Shown here: positions 1 through 9,826 of the stretch, one piece after another
Layout of the letters: every line of letters starts with the position of its first letter
Numbering within the stretch: position 1 is the stretch's first letter
Assembly: GCA_958295665.1 (NCBI GenBank)
Contig: OY282560.1
Span: 99,983,930-100,047,929, forward strand
Source: Tipula vernalis
Taxonomy: Eukaryota > Arthropoda > Insecta > Diptera > Tipulidae
Direction: 5' to 3'
Length of the DNA: 64,000 nt
Notes under the pieces: generated by a model
What the model was told of the DNA's origin: nothing
Seen by the model: only the letters and a program-made list of their open reading frames with translations
Databases searched by the model: none
Translations under genes and position numbers: made by a program

Positions 1-2742
1 ATAAATTTTACTTCTATACTCCTATCTTAGGACTATGCTAAATCAGAACAAAATATGAAATTGGGATGAAAGCTAACGTGTACAATACACCTAGTCAATT
101 TCTATCCTATTTAACCAACTTTTTAAATTTTTACTTCTTATATTTTATGTAAAAATAAGGCTGTTCTGAAACCTTGTTCCGATGTTATACTCATTCAAAT
201 TATTCTTTGTTTAATTTTCAAATAACATTTGTTGTATGTTTACGCGTTTCAATTAGAATTTATTATGGATATCTAGTTCATGTTTTGCATATAACCACAT
301 TCATTATACTTAATTCGAAATACTTTAAAATTTGCAAAAAAATGAATGAAATTGAATCAATCAAATTGTTGCCGAACGGTGCGAGAATAAAAATTTGGCT
401 AAAAATGAAATCAGATGCCTAATAACGAACCAACAGGAATTTTTTTCATTGTTCCAATTTTCTAGTTAGGTATTCTAAGTTTTAACGTTGATCTATTTTC
501 ATTAATAGTTTCTATGACAAACAACATTGTTTACTTGACAACAATATATGACAAATAATTTCTATCAAAGTAACGAAATAAATTAAAGTGAAAGTCATCT
601 TGTAGTTTGCGTTTTACTAGCTTATTAATGATAGTGTTTACATTTGAGTTGAGATTTTTATGTGCATCTATAAATAAGAAACGCACTAACTCGCATGATT
701 TGGAATCTATTTACAATGCCGCCTTATTATTCCATTACTCATCAAAGACTTGCGCGCTAAACATTGTCACAATAACAAAATATTATTAAACCGTGACGAA
801 ATACTCAACCTATGGAGATATAATAAAACGATTCAATTACGTTTTAGATAATGAAAGTACATAAATAAGAAAATGTAAGTTTATATTGCAATATGCAAAT
901 TACAGTTTTCACTTTTTCGTTCTCTGTTTCATGAATGAATTTTGCAATGTTGTTTATTTTACTACTGAGTTTAATGCTCGCTAGATTAATTTATTCCCCG
1001 ATAAACACTAACTTCCGGTTTTATTTCTATCTCTTTTTACTATGTATGAAGATATTACACGTTTACTTAAGTCTCTTTCCAAAACTCTTCTCAAGATCAT
1101 GACTTATAACCTAAACACAGATTAAAGCACATTTGTTTTTGTTAAATAAATGCCAATCATTGAATACTGATGACGACTTAATGCTTATTATACGCGTAGA
1201 CACGGTGACAAGCAATCTTTTATTGTTTCGTTTATCAACAAAACGGCGTAGTACGCGACAATGTTATGTATACACATAAGTATATTATAGTACAACTTTT
1301 CTCTAGGTTTTTTCTCATTATGATAATCTTAACATGTATAAAGTCAATAACATTATTTTATATTTAGTAACAACGAAAGTGTTGCCATTTAATCAAACAC
1401 ACTTACGACTATAATTAGCGATTTTCAACAGCAGTGCTGTTCAAGTAGGTACGACGACTCACATCCAATAAGGGAACGTAAACTTTCGTTTCATTTTTAA
1501 AATTTAGTTTTAAATATTTCGAATCTAAATATCTCAAAATTGGAAGATTTTACAAACAAATAATGTTCAAGTAGAAAGTTATTTGTTGCATCGTGAAAAA
1601 CTGTAGGCTGTAATAAATAAAACAAGTTAAGTTGACTTTCAAATGGCATTTACTCTTTTTTATGGTCTCAATACCAAATAGCATTGCCCTGTTTTTTGCT
1701 ACAATCCTTAACGAACTGGCGACCGGGAACGAGTTGTCTCGTTTTAGGTTATGTGATTGATTTCTTGATTGTTTTCCAGTGCTGACATGTTCTAGCTTCT
1801 GCCGGTGGCGTTTTCCGCTTCGGTGCGTTTTTGGCAGAATAACGGAATTTTGAAACTAAATTGTTTTAAAATTTTATATTTTTAGCAAAACATTATCAGT
1901 TGGCACATATTGGCTTATACGGTTAATAGAGTTCGAAACCTCATGTGTGATATTTTTTTAAAAGAATAACAAAAAAATTCGTGGAATAAAAATTTCATTC
2001 GAAGTCCGAGCCCTATGGACTATGGTCTTTTTCCAATGACGTAAGCCCTGCATAAAATAAATTTTTTCAGCTAAAGTATGGAATAAGCAGGCGGGGCTTA
2101 TTCTATTTAACTTGATTTGAAGTTGGTAGAGATTTGGAAATGAATACTATGGTATTTTTTATCAATGTCACGCACATAACATTATGCAGCATGATTTATT
2201 GACTAAGGTATTAAGTCTAGAAGATGCCAGTACGATTACCTGTCAGTAACCCTTCAACACCAAACTAAATTGCTGTTTGAAAATTATTTAAAGAAAAGGA
2301 TGGACGGACGCTCGTAAAGTTAAGTACTCATTCGGTGAGGACAGTATAATTTAAAGCTTTCGTTTATCATCTACAATTGTCGAAGCCCAAGCAACACCAT
2401 TTTAGATACGTATAAACTTCTCTTCGATTACCTGTCAACTTCCAAGAAAAACTGGCACCGAACTGGATAAGAGTCGCACGAATATTTCATTCGATCCAAA
2501 AATCATGGATGCCCATCACAAGTCATCAAATTCAAACCCTAAGGGAGTACCCAAAAAATGTTGTAACATCCAAATTTTGATGTGGGATTTAGGGTGTTTT
2601 TTAATATCGAGAACTCTTTTCCAAAAGGTCCGTATATGGTATATTTCTGATAAAAAGGTACACCACGAAGTCAGCTAACTGAGTTGAATTATTCTCAACT
2701 TGTACAAAAATGTATCCAGGGTTACCAACATAAGCCGCATGA
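1..2742. other. AT-rich stretch with no recognised gene
   Basis: I read both strands and found only short open frames (longest about 80 codons) without family motifs, and no LTR, tail or target-site signature. A short GC-richer patch near 1795-1850 contains a small imperfect hairpin (CTGCC ... GGCAG) but nothing else. Confidence 0.5.
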
Positions 2743-2768
2743 TTTGACGTTTGATCTGATCCAGATCA

Positions 2769-2813
2769 GCATAGGAACCAAGCGCAAATTTTAGAGAAAA
2801 AAAACTCGATATA
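2769..2813 (+). repeat. Left terminal inverted repeat of the Harbinger element
   Basis: About 45 bp pair with the complement of 17065-17110 with few mismatches. The outermost 20 bases are identical at both ends. Confidence 0.8.
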
Positions 2814-2908
2814 AAATTTTATTTAAAAAAAAAAAATTGAATGCAACCAAAACTGCTGTAAAATAATTTCGTGTATGAAACCAAATTAGAAAACTTGATA
2901 TATGTATA

Positions 2909-3276
2909 ATGGCTGTATGATACTAACTTTTTTTCAAGTGCAATAAAGTGCTGCAAAACTAGTAAAGCGAAACCGAGAAGGGTAGTGTAGATAACACTAT
3001 ATGCAAATATTTTGAAGTTTCAGATAAACAAAATATGTAAATAGAATCAAATTTTTTTTTGCGATGAAATAGCCATTTTGAAGAATATTTATTTTTTTGG
3101 TTCATAATTGATTTTTGAGAGTGAGTGGATACACCACATGCATAAAAAAATTCTAAAACGTCAAAAAACTAGTAGTAAGTAGCTCATATATTTCTAGCAG
3201 TATTGAGCAATTCTTAAAAAAAAAAAATTAATTTAAATCTTTTTTTTGACACACGTACTTTTTCTGACATTTTACG
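2909..3276 (+). repeat. Subterminal inverted-repeat arm of the Harbinger element (left)
   Basis: Blocks here recur inverted near the right end: GGCTGTATGAT (about 2910) against 16240-16253; GAGAGTGA..GTGGATACACC (about 3117-3140) against 16142-16168; and a T-run plus TTTGACA..TACTTTTTCTGACATT (about 3240-3272) against 16003-16040. The pairing is patchy, so this is an old, long inverted repeat rather than a perfect one. Confidence 0.65.
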
Positions 3277-3379
3277 CGGTATATGTATGTGGACAGCAAA
3301 TTTTGTTTCGGTGTTTAAAGTGAAATACGTGAAAAAATTTTAATAAAAAACAAATAAAATTAAGTTGATTGATTGCTAA

Positions 3380-4492
3380 TTATGTCAATAGAATTGTTAG
3401 CAGCAGCTAACGCAAATTTATTGTGTACGGCCGCGTATTTATTAAATAAAAAAAAAAAGTGATTAGAAATATTCTTCAAAGTGGTTATTTCACCGCGAAA
3501 CCGACGGATTTAGCCACAAACTATTAAAGGAGATAGAAGCAGAAGATATAAAGTTGTACAAGAAAATATTACGGATGACGCCTGTGCAATTTCAAACAAT
3601 ATTGGAGTTGGTTCAACCGTTTATACAAAAACAGGATACAAACTTCCGAAATTGCATCCCGTGAACCCGAACGTAGCTAGATATTGCGAAGGATTTCTAT
3701 TTTAAGTGGGGCTTCCCCAATTACATCGGTGCAATAGATGGTAAGAGTAAGAATATTTTTGAGTTCATATATACATATGTTTTTCTTACAGGCAAACATT
3801 GCAAAATAAAGCCAATGAAAGAATTTGGTTCAAATTACTGGTGTTACAAGGGAACCAATTCGTTCGTTTTAATGACTATAGCAGACGCCAATTACCGATT
3901 TGTATTTGTAAACGTCGGAATCAATGGACGTATAGGTGACGCAGGAATCTGGATGAGGTCCGATTTAAGAAGGGATATAGAGGCGAATATTGTACCACTG
4001 CCTGCACCAAGCAACTTGCCAGCAACGCAAACTCTTTCACCGTAAGTTTTTGTGGCGGACGACGCGTTTCCCTTGACGGAATATACAATGAAGCCGTATT
4101 CCCATAAAGACCTAACAACTAGTCAAAGACGATACAATTATATGTTGTCAAGAAATCGAAGAGTGGTGGAGAATGCATTTGGAATCCTCGCTAACCGGTT
4201 CCAAGTACTATTCTCACCAATTTCAAGAGAACCAAGTGAAGCTATTAAGGTAGCTTTAGCCTGTATTTCTATACACAATTTTCTGAGGACGGATAATATA
4301 AACAATTGTTTAAATACTGACGATTTGTCGCCTGAAGAAGTAGACCTTATAAATAATAGGCACTACTGTGCTACCAATAATGGAACAGTTGGTGTACCGA
4401 GAAAAAATGGTACAATAGTCCGAAAGCAATTTGAAAATTATTTTACAACATTTTACCCCGAAATAATTTTATCTATGTTTTGCGAGATTTAA
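3380..4492 (+). pseudogene. PIF/Harbinger (HARBI1-like) DDE transposase, broken
   Basis: The product would cut and rejoin the transposon ends in the nucleus. The catalytic triad is visible: AIDGKHC, formed by joining the exon ending near 3739 to the one starting at 3791 across a 52-bp GTAAGA...TTACAG intron; VADDAFPL near 4054; and VVENAFG near 4165. The fold matches the DDE_Tnp_4 family. The N-terminal part (about 3380-3720) reads out of frame after an A-run near 3450. It jumps from a TNFR segment to FKWGFPNYIGAIDG with two stops, so the middle of the N-terminal region is deleted. A TAA at 4043-4045 interrupts an otherwise continuous frame. It is therefore inactive. Family assignment is firm, exact start is not. 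Confidence 0.85.
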
Positions 4493-4513
4493 CAAGTCTT
4501 TATCTAATCTTTC

Positions 4514-5242
4514 TCAGTCTTGCGCGACCCATTCACCGTATGATTGATATTTTAATTTCGGTTTAGATTCTATTTGCAAATGTTTTTGGATCTCTTTAGA
4601 AGATTGTAAGCAAGCTTCAGTTAGTTCGTTATGTTTTGATTTTGAAGATAATCTAGCCGTTTTGGTCGGGTGTAGTGGTGTTGGGCGTAGTATTTGTGTT
4701 TCAGATTCAATTGAGGTAGGTGTTGAAGTGATGAACCGGCTACTGGAGTTTGAATGGCATGTTACTGATGTGTCATGCAGATCAATATTTGGTGATCTCG
4801 GTCTTTTGTAGTTTGACGTTGGTGACTGGTTTAAATCTATGTTGCTTGGCGACATTAGAGAGTGAATTGATGTAAAATAAGATAGAACAGTACTATCATC
4901 GTCTTCTGTTAAACTATTGTTCGTGTTACCCATGTGCGTTGCAGAGTCTCGAGATAATTCCTAAATTAAAAGACAATATAAGATATACTCGTTCTAATAT
5001 ATACATATGTATATGTATCTTTAAAATACTAACTTTTAGTGACCGTTTATTATAATTGTTAACAGACGGCATAATCTCGCAAGTTTCTTTTAGAAACATT
5101 AAGTTTTCGTAAAACTTCCACTTCGATTCTTCCGAATTATAAACTTCGTCTGTACCTGCGCCACTTTTCACGCTCTTATAATCCTTATGATATTCGGAAG
5201 TAAAATACGTTTTAGTATTTTGCCATTTCTTAACTACATCAC
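4514..5242 (-). pseudogene. Harbinger accessory protein, MADF/Myb-like, exons 2 and 3
   Basis: Harbinger elements usually encode a second, DNA-binding protein that helps bring the transposase to the ends. On minus, exon 2 (about 5242-5034) encodes GDVVKKWQNTK..YF and an ESKWKFYENLMFL helix typical of MADF/Myb-SANT-like proteins. It ends at a GTTAGT donor. Exon 3 (4960-4514) follows a TTTAATTTAG acceptor and gives a Ser/Thr-rich linker and a C-terminal helix ending GEWVAQD. Exon 1 lies 10.5 kb away at 15772-15857 because a LINE inserted into the intron. The gene is convergent with the transposase, as in other members of the superfamily. Confidence 0.75.
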
Positions 5243-5266
5243 CTTTCAAAAATAAATGTCTAATGT

Positions 5267-5278
5267 TATATTCAGGCC
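5267..5278 (+). repeat. 12-bp target-site duplication, left of LOA LINE
   Basis: TATATTCAGGCC occurs here and again at 15725-15736, exactly flanking the LINE. It lies in the intron of the Harbinger accessory gene. Confidence 0.9.
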
Positions 5279-5896
5279 CCCGTGGCGTACTGCAGCTATC
5301 GGGGGGGGTCACAGGTGGTGGATAGTGGACGGCCTATCGATAGGTAGGCTAGCGGTGAATTAAATAAGCCGCCCCCAACCGCAGTCCAGCTGGTGGGAGT
5401 GTCTCAGGGAACTGGGGAGTGGTTAACATCAGTTCATTAAATTCTGAGTGCCTATGATGCCCAGCATGGAAAGGCGAACAGATGGCGCCAGAAAACCATC
5501 GACCAATAACCACGGCGGACTGGGCGTCGTGTCCTCTCTGCACCTCCGGAGTCTCCGCGGGTGATGAGTGGGGGTACCCCTATAAACGGGTGGCCCGGGG
5601 AATGGAATGGATCCCATTGGATTGGGCTCTCCATGTGAATAGGTGAAAGGGGGAGAGAATGTGGGCGAAGGGAAGGGGGTGCTGGGAGGCCGCGGTGCTA
5701 GCGAGCCGAATGGGCTGGATTAAGGTGTTAAGCGACCCGTGCTGATGATCAACTAGGCTGGGGCCCATTTAACAAAGCCCAGTCGCTAACGGAGCCCTCT
5801 GGATATCTGGCGACCTCCAGTTGTATTTAGCCTTACCTGCGTATTCGGATCTCTGCGCAGGCGGACCTCTATTTCTCCGATACTCGTGGGAATCAG
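5279..5896 (+). promoter_or_regulatory. 5' leader of the LOA LINE
   Basis: This is the sequence between the target duplication and the ORF1 start. It is markedly GC-richer than the surroundings. LINEs of this kind carry an internal promoter here, but I see no defined promoter motif. Confidence 0.5.
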
Positions 5897-7207
5897 ATGG
5901 AAAGACCGAACAACGAAAAAGCAAAGGGCACCGGCTCTCCTCAAAAGCCGGTATCAGTGAATGGGGGTACCTCGAACCAGACGGGTGGGGCCTCTAAAGT
6001 TGCAAAGGGGGTTGGCTCTAGGGCAAAAGTCCCGGGAGTTAGCGGTACCAACGCAGCACAGGGGAGTGGGACGAGAGACATTCCTCCGGCGAAAAGGCGA
6101 TACAGGAATCGCCGCTCGGCATTCCGAATTCTCGAGAAGTGGGCTGCGACCCCCGAGGGGCAGCTTACGGAAGAGCAAAAAATATCAGTAGCTTGGGCAA
6201 GGAGCACTGTGGGCTGCGGAGGCTCGGAAAGGGACCATGTGTCGAAAAGACAGCGGTCCCAGGACGAGGTGGAAGTAGTCAACAGCAAGCGGGCCAAGTT
6301 GGTGACTAAAAGGAAGCCGAGCTCCAACTCAGGAACAAAGCTGTTAAGCGATGTCCTGAGGGAGCATGTGTTGATGCTAGCCGTCATTGACGAAAGTCAA
6401 GAAGATGGGAGCATCACGGCGGAAAAATGGAGGTTGGTGTATAATGCACTCAACCTCGTCTTTTTAAAGGTCCTGGGTGAAAATCCGGGACCTCCGCCAT
6501 CCTGCAGAGATGCGGGGTGGTATCAAGGGCGTGTGAAGATGACTGCATGCTTGGACTCTAGATCTGCGGATCTATATAAAAAGGCTATAGCCAAAGTAGG
6601 GGAGGTGTGGCCAGGCGCAAAGCTTGCGGCAGTTAGTCGGGAGGAAATTCCCAGCAGGCCGAGGGCACGTGTCTGGCTGCCATCCGAACCGGCTAGCCCT
6701 GACGAGGCTTTGGAAATCATTCAGGCCAGTAACCCGAGTCTTCCGACCGGAAATTGGAAGATCGTCAAGCAGGAGGAGGCGAAGGGGGGCTCGAAATTAT
6801 CAATTATGGTAATAAATAAGGAGCCCCTAGCCCTCCTGCACAAAACGAAGGGAGTAATTGACTTCGGTTTCGGGTCAATTACTCTCAACGCTTATAAAAA
6901 GGATGGGGCGGAAGCGCGTACGGGAGGCCAACCGGAGGATGGTGGCAACCCGCCCAGGCCTGAAGGGGGTACCAGCAGCATGGGGGGAGAAGCTGAGGGT
7001 ATGGGGGAGAGTGAAGCCGGCGACCTCGGTCGGACAAGGCCTCCCTTGAAGCATAAGGAGGGGCACATAAGCGAAGGAGCTGGTGTACCGATGGAGGTGG
7101 CTGTCGGCAGCCAGGCCAGACGGGTCGGCACTGACAAGTCCTCTACAGAGGATATGAGGGGTGGCGAGACGGGCGGATCCGGCGCACCCCAAAATACCGA
7201 GAAATAA
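5897..7207 (+). CDS. LOA LINE ORF1 (gag-like) protein, 436 aa
   Basis: The frame is open from ATG to TAA. The protein is basic and Gly/Ser/Pro-rich in its first half. It then has a conserved block with EIPSRPRARVWLPSEP (about residue 250) and a second part ending IDFGFGSITLNAYKK (about residue 325). That pattern recurs in ORF1 proteins of insect LOA-like elements (DUF4780-type domain, from family knowledge). I see no CCHC knuckles. The acidic, Gly-rich C-terminus is low complexity. ORF1 proteins bind the element RNA and form the transposition particle with ORF2. The stop is 47 bases before the ORF2 start. Confidence 0.8.
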   Translation: MERPNNEKAKGTGSPQKPVSVNGGTSNQTGGASKVAKGVGSRAKVPGVSGTNAAQGSGTRDIPPAKRRYRNRRSAFRILEKWAATPEGQLTEEQKISVAWARSTVGCGGSERDHVSKRQRSQDEVEVVNSKRAKLVTKRKPSSNSGTKLLSDVLREHVLMLAVIDESQEDGSITAEKWRLVYNALNLVFLKVLGENPGPPPSCRDAGWYQGRVKMTACLDSRSADLYKKAIAKVGEVWPGAKLAAVSREEIPSRPRARVWLPSEPASPDEALEIIQASNPSLPTGNWKIVKQEEAKGGSKLSIMVINKEPLALLHKTKGVIDFGFGSITLNAYKKDGAEARTGGQPEDGGNPPRPEGGTSSMGGEAEGMGESEAGDLGRTRPPLKHKEGHISEGAGVPMEVAVGSQARRVGTDKSSTEDMRGGETGGSGAPQNTEK

Positions 7208-7254
7208 TATTCCTGCGGTAGCAGGAATATACCATAGAGATAGGTAGAGGTTAA

Positions 7255-9543
7255 ATGGCTATGATTAAGATAACACAAATTAACCTTCACCATTCTAAGG
7301 CTGCTTCGGCAGCTCTACTCCTCAGGCTGACTAGTTCGGGTGAGGATGTGATATTAATCCAAGAACCTTGGATTAACAACAAAAGGATCTGTGGCCTCAG
7401 AACCAAGGGGTATAAAATTATATCCTCTAGTAAGTCTGGGAAGATCAGATCTTGTATTCTTGGGAAAAATAATATTAATCTTTTCCTTCTCTCTCAATAC
7501 AGCAATGGTGACACTACTGCAGTTAGCCTGGAAGTAGGCACTTGTAGATTCTGGATAGTTTCAGCCTACATGGACCGGGAGAAGGAGGTTCCTCCGGATA
7601 ACCTGGAGGAGCTGATCCGTAAAGCGGAACAATCAAAGGTAGGTGTGGTACTGGGAGTTGATGCTAATGCGCATCACACTATCTGGGGAAGCACAGACAT
7701 TAATGAAAGAGGTGAGTCGCTTTTTGATTATTTGATGAATACTAACCTTTCAGTGTGTAATATTGGGCAGGAACCCACATTTATTACTAGTAACAGGCAG
7801 GAGGTTCTAGACGTGACCCTTGCCTCAAATAATATTCTTCATACGGTTAAAAATTGGAGGGTGGATAAGGAACACTCCTTTTCTGATCATCGATATTTAA
7901 TCTATAGCCTCGATATTCACCCTGCTACCCGGGAAGCCTTCAGGAACCCTAGAAGGACCAACTGGAGTAAATATGGGAAATTATTGGAGGAAATGTTACC
8001 GACGAGGGCTATGGAGCCCCCGACGACCGTTGGGGAGCTGGAGGACATGGTGGCTAGCGTTACTAGCGCATGCAACCGATCCTTTCGCGCTGCCTTCCCA
8101 CTGGCTAGGCCTAGGGGTAGGCAAAAACCGGTATGGTGGTCCAGGGAACTGGGAACCTATCGTAAGGCTTGTAGGATAGTTTTTAATAGAGCCAAAAATA
8201 CAAGGGAGGCTCAGGATTGGGACTCCTATAAGGAGAAACTCGGAATTTATAAGAAAGAATTAAGAAAGGCACAAAGGAGGTCTTGGAGAATCTTCTGTGA
8301 TAATATGGAAGAGGTATCCGAAACCTCCCGCCTTAGGAAGATTCTTTCCAAAAGTACATCTAGTCCTAGTTTTTTTGATAAAACCGGACGGATCTTGGAC
8401 AGCTTCTAGTGGAGAATCTCTGGAGTTTCTCTTCGAGACACACTTCCCAGGGAGCTTTGAAGACCTGTTGGTGCGTAGCAATCCTCAGGAATCACTGTCA
8501 GTAACCACAGAGGATATCGTAACCAGAAAACGGATCCTATGGGCACTGAGGGGTTTTAAACCATTTAAATCGGCTGGTCCGGATCAAATTATACCAGCGG
8601 AACTTCAAAACAACTCAGAATTTATTCTTCCCTACCTGGAAGCTATATTCAAAGGTTGTTTGAAGCTGGGTTATATTCCTAGGTACTGGACGGAGGTCAA
8701 TGTGGTGTTCATACCGAAAGCGGGGAAAAGCTCACATGTCTATCCTAAGGACCTAAGACCAATAACTCAATCATCCTTTCTTTTGAAACCCTTGGAAAGG
8801 CTGCTGGATGTATATATCAGAGATAAAAGAGGTGCCAGGAAGTGGGCATCGTCTCAGCATGCGTACACAAAGGGTAGATCTGTGGACACTGCTCTGCACG
8901 CCTTGGTGTCTACGATTGAGAAATAGATTAATTCGAAGGAATTCTGTTTGGTGGCCTTCCTGGATATAGAAGGCGCCTTTAATAATGGGAAAGCGGAGGC
9001 AATTAAGGAGGGATTGTTATTTTTGGAGGTGGACGTTCCTCTGATAGGGTTAATCAATTATATGCTTGGAAGCAGGATTGTTAGCTCGAAGTTGGGGGAC
9101 TCCACCTTCAAGAGGCGAGTAACTAGGGGAACTCCGCAGGGGGGGGGTTCTGTCCCCTCTTCTCTGGAACATAGTGGTAAACGGGTTACTACTTGAATTG
9201 GAGAGAGAGGGTATTGAAGTTATCGCGTACGCAGATGACGTAGCTTTAGCTGTTACCGGGAAATTCCTGGGCACGATTGTAGACGTAATGCAGAATGCGC
9301 TTACCATCGTTACGAAATGGGCTGGCAAATGTGGACTTGGTATTAACCCGTCCAAGACAGAGCTGGTACTCTTTACTAAGAAATACAAAATCCCGGTAGT
9401 TGTCCCTCCTACCTTAAATGGCACGAGACTTGCTTTTACTGATAGAGCTAGATATCTGGGCATTATCTTGGACAGTAAGCTTAGTTGGAAGCCCAACATG
9501 TTGGAGAGAATAAACAAAGCTACTATTGCTTTGTACTCCTGTA
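7255..9543 (+). pseudogene. LOA LINE ORF2, N-terminal half: endonuclease and RT
   Basis: The first 385 codons (7255-8409) are an APE-type endonuclease. Signature pieces are INLHHSK, IQEPW, GVDANAHHTIWGS, and SFSDHRYL near residue 213. A run of T near 8370 shifts frame, and RT continues in another frame from about 8370. It carries AGPDQIIPAELQ, then a TAG at 8924-8926, FLDIEGAFNN and GTPQGG. A G-run near 9140 shifts frame again to reach AYADDVAL, the RT catalytic motif, at about 9229. At 9543 the frame is cut by a nested element. The endonuclease nicks target DNA and RT copies the LINE RNA at the nick. With two frameshifts, a stop and an insertion, this copy cannot make its enzyme. Confidence 0.88.
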
Positions 9544-9636
9544 CTGCCGTGCTAAGCATATTTTCCTTAACTACATTTTTGGCCAAATTGAGTTATTGAT
9601 GCCAATCGATAGCTAATAACAAATTTTATCAATAAA

Positions 9637-9653
9637 TTTTTTTTTTTTTTTTT
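9637..9653 (-). repeat. Poly(A) tail of the Jockey LINE
   Basis: Seventeen T on plus, that is poly(A) on minus, abut the TCAATAAA duplication at 9629-9636. Confidence 0.85.
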
Positions 9654-9826
9654 GGCTTTATTCTTGAATCTTTCAACATAAGAAACTAACAAGAAGTAAT
9701 CAAATCTTAAGCTAAAAATTATTACATATTTTAAGTCTTAACCAATGTTAATACTTATTGTTAGGGCTCACAATTTAATTAATTTAGACTACACTTATAT
9801 GTATATATCGAATTAAATTTAGAGGT

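Noticed and set aside
174..789. Two short plus-strand frames (82 and 60 codons)
   Set aside because: They have no motifs, no splice-supported extension and no codon pattern beyond chance in AT-rich DNA.
5941..6387. Minus-strand frame opposite LOA ORF1
   Set aside because: It is a shadow caused by GC-rich coding sequence. The plus frame carries the conserved ORF1 domain.
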